This document shows, in pieces, positions 23,755 through 30,378 of a DNA stretch of 30,378 nucleotides; the first letter of the stretch is position 1, and every line of letters begins with the position of its first letter. A program made the position numbers and the translations under genes. Under the pieces are notes generated by a model. That model did no database searches. It saw only the letters and a program-made list of their open reading frames with translations, and was not told the origin of the DNA. This stretch comes from Actinobacteria bacterium UBA912 (GTDB taxonomy: Bacteria; Actinomycetota; Coriobacteriia; Anaerosomatales; UBA912): NCBI GenBank assembly GCA_002293965.1, contig DBEG01000003.1, forward strand, positions 1 through 30,378, read 5' to 3'.

Positions 23755-25674
23755 TTACTGTCCGGACTGAGTCGTCTCCAGCATCGCAACGAACTCTCCG
23801 ACTGGGATCGCACCGAGGTCACCCTGCGTGCGATCGCGTACTGAGACCGCACCCTGTTCGGCTTCCTTGTCGCCAACTACCAGCATGTATGGCACTTTCT
23901 GCTGCTGAGCCTTCGCGATCTTCACGCGCATGGGCTCGTTCTCGGCGTAGGTCTCGACCCTGACGCCAACGGCCTGAAGCTCTTGCTGCACGCTGGCACA
24001 GTAATCGAGGTGACGATCGGCTATCGGGACGATGACCACCTGGGTCGGGGCGAGCCACAGAGGAAACGCACCAGCGTAGTGCTCTATCAATATGCCGAGG
24101 AAGCGCTCCATGCTACCCAGGATCGTCCGGTGGAGGGTAAACGGGCGGGCCTCGGTGTTCTCGGCGGTTCGGTAGGTGATGTCGAAGCGCTCGGGAAGGT
24201 TGAAGTCCGCCTGGATGGTGGCTGTCTGCCACGTGCGCCCTATGGCGTCCCGTAGTTTGATGTCGATCTTGGGGCCGTAGAAGGCGCCATCACCTTCGTT
24301 GATCTCGTAGTCGAGGCCGCGTGCCTTGAGGGCACCGATAAGGCCTTCCGTGGCTACTTCCCACATATCTTCGGAGCCCATCGACTTGGCGGGGCGGGTC
24401 GAGACTTCTGCGGTGTACTCGAAGCCGAAGGCGCTGTTCACGTGATCAACCAGGTCGAGCATGGCGATGACCTCATCGTGCACCTGATCGGCGGTACAGA
24501 AGATGTGCGCGTCGTCCTGAGTGAAGCCGCGGGCACGCATGAGGCCGTGCATGACACCTGAAAGCTCGTGGCGGTAGACGGTTCCGAACTCGAAGAGCCG
24601 CATGGGCAGATCGCGATAGGACCTCAGGTCGTTCTTGTAGACCATGATGTGGCCCGGACAGTTCATGGGCTTGATGCCGTAATCGTTGATCCGGCCCTCG
24701 CCCTCGTCGACCTGGAAGAAGTACATGTTCTCGCGATAGTTGTCCCAGTGTCCGGAGGTCTTCCAGACGTCAGCCTTGTAGATGTGCGGGGTGATCACCT
24801 CGTCGTAGCCACGACGATAGAGCTCCGCGCGCATCCACTCCTGGATCATACGCAGGACCCGCGCTCCTTTTGGATGGTAGATCGGCAGGCCCGCACCTGC
24901 GTCCTCGTGAAGTGAGAACAGGTCGAGATCGCGCCCCAGCTTGCGATGGTCGCGGCGCTCCGCCTCTTGGATGCGCGTCAGGTGCTCGTCAAGATCCTTC
25001 TGCGTGAACCAGGCCGTCCCGTAGACACGCTGCAGCATCGGGCGGTCCGAATCCCCGCGCCAGTAAGCACCAGCGAGCTTCATGAGCTTGAACGCGCCGA
25101 TCCTCCCCGTGTGAGGGATGTGTGGACCACGACACAGATCGGTGAAGACGCCTTGGCGATATACCGAGATGGTCTCGTCGGCGGGTAACTCGTTGATCAG
25201 CTCGAGCTTATAGGGCTCCTCCTCGAAGACCTCGAGGGCTTCAGGCATGGTGACCTCAGCGCGATCGAAGGGCTGAGCCTGGGAGACGATGTGGGCCATC
25301 CGCTCCTCGATCCTCCCAATGTCATCGGGAGTGAGCGAGGCAGAGAGCTCAACGTCGTAGTAGAACCCGTCCTCGATCGCCGGCCCGATGCCGAAGCGCG
25401 CTTCAGGAAAGAGTTCCTTGATCGCCTCGGCCATGACGTGAGCAGCCGAGTGACGCAGTATCTCGAGGGCCTCTGGGCTCTTGTCGGTGATTATCTCGAC
25501 GGTTTCCCCCCCAGAAAGAGTGTGACCCACGTCCACGAGCCTGCCGTCCACCTTGGCCGCTAAGGCTGCTTGTGCAAGCCTTGAGCCTATGGAGCGAGCA
25601 AGGTCTTCGACAGTGCTTCCTGAAGGAATGTCCCGCTTACTGCCGTCGGGCAAAATCACGCTGATATCTGGCAT
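23755..25674 (-). CDS. thrS: Threonine-tRNA ligase
   Basis: This class II synthetase charges tRNA-Thr and edits Ser-tRNA-Thr. At 639 aa from ATG 25674 (GGAG 8 nt upstream) it is full length; an ATG at 25710 would only add 12 unconserved residues. The N-terminal TGS domain covers about 1-63 (ISVILPDGSKRDIPSGSTVEDLA). The editing domain carries HSAAHVMAEAIKELFP (75-90) with the HxxxH motif. The catalytic core has MNCPGH (Cys339), motif 2 around YRHELSGVMHGLMRARGFTQDDAH (His390) and HRTILGSMERF; these supply the three zinc ligands. The anticodon domain ends the protein. The zinc-ribbon gene upstream stops 78 bp before; no T-box elements are visible in that gap. Confidence 0.98.
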   Translation of the reverse strand: MPDISVILPDGSKRDIPSGSTVEDLARSIGSRLAQAALAAKVDGRLVDVGHTLSGGETVEIITDKSPEALEILRHSAAHVMAEAIKELFPEARFGIGPAIEDGFYYDVELSASLTPDDIGRIEERMAHIVSQAQPFDRAEVTMPEALEVFEEEPYKLELINELPADETISVYRQGVFTDLCRGPHIPHTGRIGAFKLMKLAGAYWRGDSDRPMLQRVYGTAWFTQKDLDEHLTRIQEAERRDHRKLGRDLDLFSLHEDAGAGLPIYHPKGARVLRMIQEWMRAELYRRGYDEVITPHIYKADVWKTSGHWDNYRENMYFFQVDEGEGRINDYGIKPMNCPGHIMVYKNDLRSYRDLPMRLFEFGTVYRHELSGVMHGLMRARGFTQDDAHIFCTADQVHDEVIAMLDLVDHVNSAFGFEYTAEVSTRPAKSMGSEDMWEVATEGLIGALKARGLDYEINEGDGAFYGPKIDIKLRDAIGRTWQTATIQADFNLPERFDITYRTAENTEARPFTLHRTILGSMERFLGILIEHYAGAFPLWLAPTQVVIVPIADRHLDYCASVQQELQAVGVRVETYAENEPMRVKIAKAQQQKVPYMLVVGDKEAEQGAVSVRDRTQGDLGAIPVGEFVAMLETTQSGQ

Positions 25675-25752
25675 TGAAAGTCTCCCGCTGTACAGTGATG
25701 TCATGGGCAAGCATGCCCGAATCGAAAAGGTTGGCGCCCAGCAACCCGGGTA

Positions 25753-26187
25753 TTACTGCTTAACTTTACAGTACGGACACACGTTCCAGTTCAGTTTCAG
25801 TGGCTTGCTGCACTCGATGCAGGGATTGCGAAGTTTCTTCATGCAGTAAGGGCATATCAGGAAATCCTTCTCCACCGGCTGAAGACAGCCTGGGCACGAC
25901 TCCAGTTCCTTCTGCAGTTCAAGTTCCTTCGAGCGGATCTCAAGGTCCCGCTCCCTTACATCGGCAGCGAGTTCAGGTGGGCGAACCACCAGGTAGATTA
26001 GCCATCCAGCGACGCCTGTAGTAAGTGCCACAACCCCCCAAAACAGACTCATGGCTCCTCGGCGGGAAGCATCCCTTGCGGTCCAGAAAACCAGCGAGAA
26101 ATGGAGTACGACTCCGAATAGGATCAGAAGATTGCGCACCAACTCCACAGTCGGGTTGTTGAATATTTCTCCGAAGATATCGCCCAT
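25753..26187 (-). CDS. Membrane protein with two C-terminal zinc ribbons
   Basis: This 144-aa protein has two hydrophobic helices (about 15-35 and 46-68), a charged, probably coiled-coil segment (72-97), and two zinc-ribbon modules. The first uses Cys98, 101, 112 and 115, the second Cys123, 126, 137 and 140; both are CxxC-x10-CxxC with CPYC as the second half. Such double zinc ribbons are common in proteins of unknown function and suggest contact with other proteins or nucleic acid at the inner membrane face. The start is taken at ATG 26187 because GGAAAGG lies 6 nt upstream; an ATG at 26202 is possible but has no Shine-Dalgarno. It lies 39 bp after the lipoprotein gene and just before thrS. 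Confidence 0.75.
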   Translation of the reverse strand: MGDIFGEIFNNPTVELVRNLLILFGVVLHFSLVFWTARDASRRGAMSLFWGVVALTTGVAGWLIYLVVRPPELAADVRERDLEIRSKELELQKELESCPGCLQPVEKDFLICPYCMKKLRNPCIECSKPLKLNWNVCPYCKVKQ

Positions 26188-26226
26188 GCCCTGCCTTTCC
26201 ATGAACTTGTCAGCCGATGCGATCGC

Positions 26227-26760
26227 TCATTGAACCGGCATCCAGCGAACCTTCCAATTGCCGTTGACCTTCTCGACCGCCCACCACTGACCCGGCTCGT
26301 TGACGTTGGTCACCTGAGGCTGCCCGTCGGGCAGGTCTGAAGTCACTCTATATGTAACTCTGACAAATGCCAAATCCTCTCTTTGAATCCGCGTCTCATG
26401 AACCTTGAACTGTTCATATTGGGTGTTCGTGTCCTGCCACTCGGTAGTGGCCTGAGCAAGGCTCACCTGAGGCCTAGCATAAAGCGCATGTAGGATGGCC
26501 CAATCCCCAGCGTTGGTGGCGGCCACGATGTCCTCGACCGCTTGGGATGCACTCCGCCCCGAGGAGTCCTCGCGAGGAAGCGAAGGATCGTCGAGGGGCA
26601 CCTCTTCGACCGACTCGACTTGATTGGTGGCCTCAGCCGCTGGTTCCTCGGCGACTGGTGCTGGTCGCGCTGTAGAGTCCCTGGTAGCATCACCCTCCGG
26701 TGAACACCCCACGACCAAAATCAAGCAAAGCATAGCTACGACAACGATTGATGAACGCAT
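26227..26760 (-). CDS. Putative lipoprotein with NTF2-like C-terminal region
   Basis: This 177-aa secreted lipoprotein has a hydrophobic signal (4-18) ending in the lipobox VVGC with lipidation at Cys19. Residues 20-75 are Ala/Pro/Glu/Asp/Ser-rich and probably a disordered spacer. The rest (about 76-177) starts with a helix (ASQAVEDIVAATNAGDWAILHALYA) and continues with alternating strands ending GQWWAVEKVNGNWKVRWMPVQ. That pattern recalls NTF2-like/SnoaL folds, though this is a guess from layout. ATG 26760 has GGGGGT just upstream; longer frames reach into folC and are not used. Its function is unknown. It is flanked by folC and the zinc-ribbon membrane protein, possibly in one transcript. 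Confidence 0.8.
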   Translation of the reverse strand: MRSSIVVVAMLCLILVVGCSPEGDATRDSTARPAPVAEEPAAEATNQVESVEEVPLDDPSLPREDSSGRSASQAVEDIVAATNAGDWAILHALYARPQVSLAQATTEWQDTNTQYEQFKVHETRIQREDLAFVRVTYRVTSDLPDGQPQVTNVNEPGQWWAVEKVNGNWKVRWMPVQ

Positions 26761-26812
26761 GATACCCCCTGTCATAAGATTACGGCCCCAAACATTACAG
26801 CCCCCGTACGCA

Positions 26813-28138
26813 CTAAACGCGATTGCACCCCCACCGCACACCCTCGGCAACGGTGCGCAGGGAACCCGTTACAACTATATCCCTTTCCGCGGATATGTGA
26901 AGTATATCGAGTGCCTCTGACACCCGATTGTAAACCCCACACTTGACCCCCGTGACTGCCGAGACGACCTGTGCGAGTGCCGCGCCACCAAGCGCGCGCG
27001 ACGAATCAGGGGTCACGCACACGAACCGCGAGGCAACAGGTGCGAGTGCGGCGAGCATCGAGCTGGCGTCCTTATCGCCGAGGACCCCAAGCACCACGAC
27101 GGGTGCCTGGTCCGGGCGCGGCCAGGCGTCGCGGATCGCACTCGCCAGCACCTCGGCGGCTTGCGGGTTGTGGGCTCCGTCGACGACGACGAACGGCCCC
27201 GGGGCCACTACCTGGAACCTGCCCGGAACCCTGGTCGCGGCAAGCGCTTCGCGGGTCTTTGCGGACTCCAGTCGCTCACCGAGAAAGGCCTCAGCTGCTG
27301 TGATCGCTGTGGCCGCGTTGGGCGCCTGGTACGCAGGGGCCGCAAGCTCAATCCCGTCGAAGGTCGCCCCCGGCGTCCGGACGTCGAGCGTCATGCGGCC
27401 ATCGGGGCCGGTCGGGCGAGACGTGACCTCGAACCTGGTGGTTGCGGCCTCGGCGGATGGAGAGAGTGCACCGCTCGCCCGAACCGCAATCACCTGGGAC
27501 GCGACCTCCTCGGCACGATGACGGAAGATCGCTTCAAGTTCTGCGGTTCCCGGGCCGAGCACGGTGGTCGAGGCGGGCCTGATGATCTGCGCTTTCTCGG
27601 CGGCTATGGCCTCGAGTGTAGGGCCGAGGAACTCCATGTGGTCGAGTCCGACGCCCGTGACGACCGCGACCTCGGGGGTGACCACACTCGTGGCATCCCA
27701 GCGCCCGCCCATCCCGACCTCGAGCACCGCGACGTCGACCTTGCGCTCGCGGAAAAGCCACAGTGCTGCGGCGGTGAGCAGCTCGAACTCGGTGGGGTCG
27801 ACGCCTGCGAGCTTCGCTGCCGAGAAGGCCGCCTCGACGCCCGCTGCGAACTCGTCGTGCGCGACCGGTGCAGCTTCGATCTCGATGCGCTCGGTGTAGC
27901 ACAGCAGTTCGGGGCTCGTGTAGAGCCCGACGGCAAGCCCGTGTGCGCCGAGGATGCGCGCGATCATGCGCGCGGTCGAGGACTTGCCGTTGGTGCCCGT
28001 GACCTGGATGCAGCGGTAGGCGTCCTGTGGGCGGCCGAGCGCCGCGGTCATGGCCTCGATCGAAGCGAGCGATGGGTTCACGCGGGCGCGCCCAGCGCCC
28101 TCAAGTGCTCGCAACGCCTGCGCGAAACGCGAAGCCAT
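26813..28138 (-). CDS. folC: Folylpolyglutamate synthase / dihydrofolate synthase
   Basis: This Mur-ligase-family enzyme (441 aa) adds glutamate to dihydropteroate and then to folates. The ATP-binding P-loop VTGTNGKSSTARMIA is at 46-60. The AVLEVGMGGRWDATSVV motif and VTGVGLDHMEFLG follow, then the second-domain motif VDGAHNPQAAEVL. Length and domain order are normal. ATG 28138 has GGAGG 10 nt upstream and lies 17 bp after valS, so the two are very likely co-transcribed; a valS-folC pairing is common in bacteria. Base composition here and in valS looks more GC-rich than in the arginine operon, and long spurious open frames on the other strand reflect that. Confidence 0.96.
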   Translation of the reverse strand: MASRFAQALRALEGAGRARVNPSLASIEAMTAALGRPQDAYRCIQVTGTNGKSSTARMIARILGAHGLAVGLYTSPELLCYTERIEIEAAPVAHDEFAAGVEAAFSAAKLAGVDPTEFELLTAAALWLFRERKVDVAVLEVGMGGRWDATSVVTPEVAVVTGVGLDHMEFLGPTLEAIAAEKAQIIRPASTTVLGPGTAELEAIFRHRAEEVASQVIAVRASGALSPSAEAATTRFEVTSRPTGPDGRMTLDVRTPGATFDGIELAAPAYQAPNAATAITAAEAFLGERLESAKTREALAATRVPGRFQVVAPGPFVVVDGAHNPQAAEVLASAIRDAWPRPDQAPVVVLGVLGDKDASSMLAALAPVASRFVCVTPDSSRALGGAALAQVVSAVTGVKCGVYNRVSEALDILHISAERDIVVTGSLRTVAEGVRWGCNRV

Positions 28139-28155
28139 CGGCGGATGTCCTCCGA

Positions 28156-30378
28156 TCAGGGCAGCTCTTCGAGCTGGATCGAAAGCGCTGTGACGGTCGC
28201 TTGCAGGTCGGCTGCCTTCGCGCGGTCCTTCTCGATGACCTCGGGCGCGGCCTTCGCCAGGAAGCCCTCGTTTGAAAGCTTGCGCTCGATCTTCTCGAGG
28301 TCACCGCGGGCCTGTGCGAGCTCCTTGCCGATCCTGACGCGCTCAGCGTCGAAGTCAACGATGCCTTCAAGCGGTATGAAGAGCTCGAGTCCCGCCGCGA
28401 CAGCAACAGCGCTGTGAGGCGGGCGGACCCCATGCTCATCGAGGCTCAGCTCGCGCAGGGCCGCCATCGCCGAGATGTCCGCAAGCACCGACTCGATGCC
28501 TGCCAGATCGCTCTCCGACCCCTTGATCACCAGGTCGAGTCCGGCACGCGGTGCGATCTTGTAGCGCGCACGGACGTTGCGGACCGCAGCGACGATCTCC
28601 TTGAGGGCGTCGACGGCCTTCTCGGCGGTTGGGTCGGCGTGGACCGCAAGCGTTGCGGGGTCAGGCCACGCGGCCACCATGAGCGACTCGGCCCGCGCAG
28701 GATCGGCGAGAGGCAGGCGCCGCCAAATCTCCTCGGTGAGGAAGGGCATCATGGGGTGCAGTAGGCGCAGCATGTGGTCGAGCACGAAGACGAGGTTGCG
28801 CTGAGCCGCCAAGCGGGCGTCGAGGGATTCCGCGTCCGGCGCCGCATCTGCCGAGGCGATCAGGCGCGACTTCGAAAGCTCGATGTACCAGTCGCAGAAC
28901 TCGTTCCAGATGAAGTCGTATAAGACGCGCGCGACCTCGCCGAACTGGTAGCTTTTCAGCCCCTCGTCGACCTGCGCGGTGACTGTGGCCAGGCGCGAGA
29001 GGATCCAGGCATCGGCCGGGGTGTCGGCGCGCGGCGGGCCAGGCACGAAACCCTCGTCGATGTTCATGAGCACGAAGCGACTGGCGTTCCAGATCTTGTT
29101 CGCGAAGTTGCGCGCAGAAAGCAGTTTCTCCTCGGCGAAGCGGATATCCTGGTTGCCCGTTGTCTGGAGCATGAGACCGAAGCGCATGCCGTCGGCACCG
29201 TAGTCGGCCATCAGGTCGAGCGGATCGATGCCGGTGCCAAGCGACTTGCTCATGCGCTTGCCCTCGGCGTTGAAGACGGTCGGGTGGATGATGACGTCGC
29301 GGAAGGGAATCTCCCCGTCCAGGCAGCTCATACCGCTCATGACCATGCGGGCGACCCACAGAAAGAGGATGTCGCGCGCGGTCGAGAGCACGCCTGTGGG
29401 ATAGAAGTAGTCGAGTTCGGGGGTCTTCTCGGGCCAGCCGAAGGTCGCGAACGGCCACAGTTGCGAGGAGAACCACGTGTCGAGCACGTCCTCGTCCTGG
29501 CGCACGGCCCCGCCGCACTGCGGGCACGCCGAGAGGTCCTCCATCGATGCCCGCGTCAGACCGCAATCGTCGCAGTAGAACACCGGGATGCGATGCCCCC
29601 ACCAGAGCTGACGCGAAATACACCAGTCGCGGATGTTCTCCATCCAGTGGTAGTAGACGTTCTCCCACCGCGCGGGATGGAAGACGACTCGCCCGTCGCG
29701 CACCGCAGCGATCGCCGGCTCTGCCAGCGGCCTCATGTCGACGAACCACTGGTCGGAAAGCCACGGCTCGATGACCGTCTGACACCTGTAGCACGAGCCC
29801 AGCGCATGCGAGTGCGGCTCGACCTTCTCGAGCAGACCCGCCGAGGACAGATCGGCCACGATCCGCTCGCGCGCCTCATAGCGATCGAGGCCAGCGTAGG
29901 CGCCGCCCTCTGCCGAGATGGTCGCATCCGCGTTCATGATGTTGATGCTCGCGCATCCGTGTCGCGCGCCGATCTCGAAGTCGTTGGCGTCGTGGGCTGG
30001 CGTGACCTTGACCGCACCGCTTCCGAACGCTGGATCGACGTGGGCATCTGCGACGATCGGTATCTCGCGGCCCACAAGCGGCAGCACGATGTGCTCGCCC
30101 ACAAGCTCGCGATAGCGCTCGTCGTCGGGGTGCACCGCCACGCACGTGTCGCCGAGCATCGTCTCCGGGCGGGTGGTGGCCACGATGACGTGGTCGATAC
30201 CGCCCTTCGGCGAGGCTAGAGGATATCGCAGGTGCCAGAGTTTGCCCTCGGCGTCCTCGTGCTCGACCTCGATGTCGGAAAGTGCCGTTGAGCAGCGCGG
30301 ACACCAGTTGATGATCCGCTCGCCTCGGTAGATGAGTCCGGCCTCGTACCAGTCGACGAAGACCTTGCGCACGGCGTG
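28156..30378 (-). CDS. valS: Valine-tRNA ligase, 5' end beyond window
   Basis: This class I synthetase charges tRNA-Val and edits misactivated Thr. About 741 codons are visible; the family has about 880 residues, so the N-terminus with the HIGH motif lies outside the window. A GTG at 30372 lies inside the frame and is not a start. The visible part begins VRKVFVDWYEAGLIYRGERI, followed by NWCPRCSTALSDIEVE (zinc knuckle and editing-domain entry). Next come CYRCQ/WLSDQWFV, a second set of CxxC pairs (CDDCG, CPQCG), DTWFSSQLWPFATFGWP, and the KMSKS loop as RMSKSLGTGIDP. The C-terminal segment is a coiled-coil arm (about the last 70 residues), as in other ValRS. The Cys-rich version resembles archaeal and clostridial enzymes. 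Confidence 0.97.
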   Translation of the reverse strand, partial: HAVRKVFVDWYEAGLIYRGERIINWCPRCSTALSDIEVEHEDAEGKLWHLRYPLASPKGGIDHVIVATTRPETMLGDTCVAVHPDDERYRELVGEHIVLPLVGREIPIVADAHVDPAFGSGAVKVTPAHDANDFEIGARHGCASINIMNADATISAEGGAYAGLDRYEARERIVADLSSAGLLEKVEPHSHALGSCYRCQTVIEPWLSDQWFVDMRPLAEPAIAAVRDGRVVFHPARWENVYYHWMENIRDWCISRQLWWGHRIPVFYCDDCGLTRASMEDLSACPQCGGAVRQDEDVLDTWFSSQLWPFATFGWPEKTPELDYFYPTGVLSTARDILFLWVARMVMSGMSCLDGEIPFRDVIIHPTVFNAEGKRMSKSLGTGIDPLDLMADYGADGMRFGLMLQTTGNQDIRFAEEKLLSARNFANKIWNASRFVLMNIDEGFVPGPPRADTPADAWILSRLATVTAQVDEGLKSYQFGEVARVLYDFIWNEFCDWYIELSKSRLIASADAAPDAESLDARLAAQRNLVFVLDHMLRLLHPMMPFLTEEIWRRLPLADPARAESLMVAAWPDPATLAVHADPTAEKAVDALKEIVAAVRNVRARYKIAPRAGLDLVIKGSESDLAGIESVLADISAMAALRELSLDEHGVRPPHSAVAVAAGLELFIPLEGIVDFDAERVRIGKELAQARGDLEKIERKLSNEGFLAKAAPEVIEKDRAKAADLQATVTALSIQLEELP

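Noticed and set aside
25675..25752. Possible T-box or other leader regulator before thrS.
   Set aside because: The gap is only 78 bp, holds a small GGGCA/TGCCC hairpin but no T-run and no T-box consensus.
26943..30219. Several long open frames on the plus strand (up to about 418 codons) and a 377-codon frame on the minus strand at 28661-29794 inside valS and folC.
   Set aside because: They are frame shadows of GC-rich valS and folC, are Arg/Pro/Ala-rich without domains, and lack ribosome sites; the true genes are certain.
1..30378. tRNA or rRNA genes, CRISPR arrays, insertion sequences, phage genes or attachment sites.
   Set aside because: The gaps between genes are short and I saw no cloverleaf, repeat-spacer pattern, transposase or integrase, or terminal inverted repeats; I could not run dedicated search tools.

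Overview
The window reads as a chromosomal housekeeping segment of a moderately high-GC bacterium, most likely a member of the Actinomycetota. The main evidence is gene order. On the minus strand infC-rpmI-rplT is followed by pheS-pheT and then argC-J-B-D-F-R-G-H. This is the arrangement I know from Mycobacterium (infC-rpmI-rplT-tsnR-pheST-argCJBDFRGH), with a DNA-3-methyladenine glycosylase gene after argH. The infC start also fits: an AUU codon followed by an Ile-Ser-Thr N-terminus resembling mycobacterial IF-3. The sequence differs from true mycobacteria (lower GC by eye, a clostridial/archaeal-looking ValRS with Cys zinc knuckles, an Rrf2 regulator beside cysK), so a deep-branching class such as Coriobacteriia is my guess, not a demonstration.

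Layout from left to right. Positions 1-2267 (minus) hold most of a large U32-family peptidase/RlhA-like protein, cut by the window edge. It is divergent from a class A penicillin-binding protein with a C-terminal PASTA domain (2368-4602, plus). From 14167 down to 4627 runs the arginine operon argC-argJ-argB-argD-argF-argR-argG-(unknown membrane protein)-argH-mpg. It is tightly packed, with stop/start overlaps at argD/argF, argG/membrane gene, membrane gene/argH and argH/mpg. A consensus-like promoter and candidate ArgR operators lie in front of argC. Upstream are pheS-pheT (17890-14299), behind a strongly structured leader. Before these is a two-gene cassette of a TasA/camelysin-like secreted protein and a SipW-type signal peptidase (18914-18037), in the slot where mycobacteria carry the rRNA methyltransferase tsnR.

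The infC-rpmI-rplT operon (20305-19124) ends in an intrinsic terminator. It starts from a good promoter with a leader of about 230 nt that contains a second intrinsic terminator shortly before infC, so attenuation is likely. A divergent glyoxylate/succinic semialdehyde reductase-like gene (20661-21542, plus) shares this promoter region.

The right third is all minus strand: valS (partial, running off the right edge), folC, a small lipoprotein, a membrane protein with two zinc ribbons, thrS, then cysK, an Rrf2 regulator without cysteines (CymR-like) and an ExoD-family membrane protein. No RNA genes, CRISPR arrays, insertion sequences or phage genes were seen. Nothing in the window is clearly a new defence or mobile system. 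The most notable items are the TasA/SipW cassette, the infC leader attenuator with AUU start, the pheS leader structure, the unknown membrane gene inside the arginine operon, and the cysteine-free Rrf2 gene overlapping cysK.
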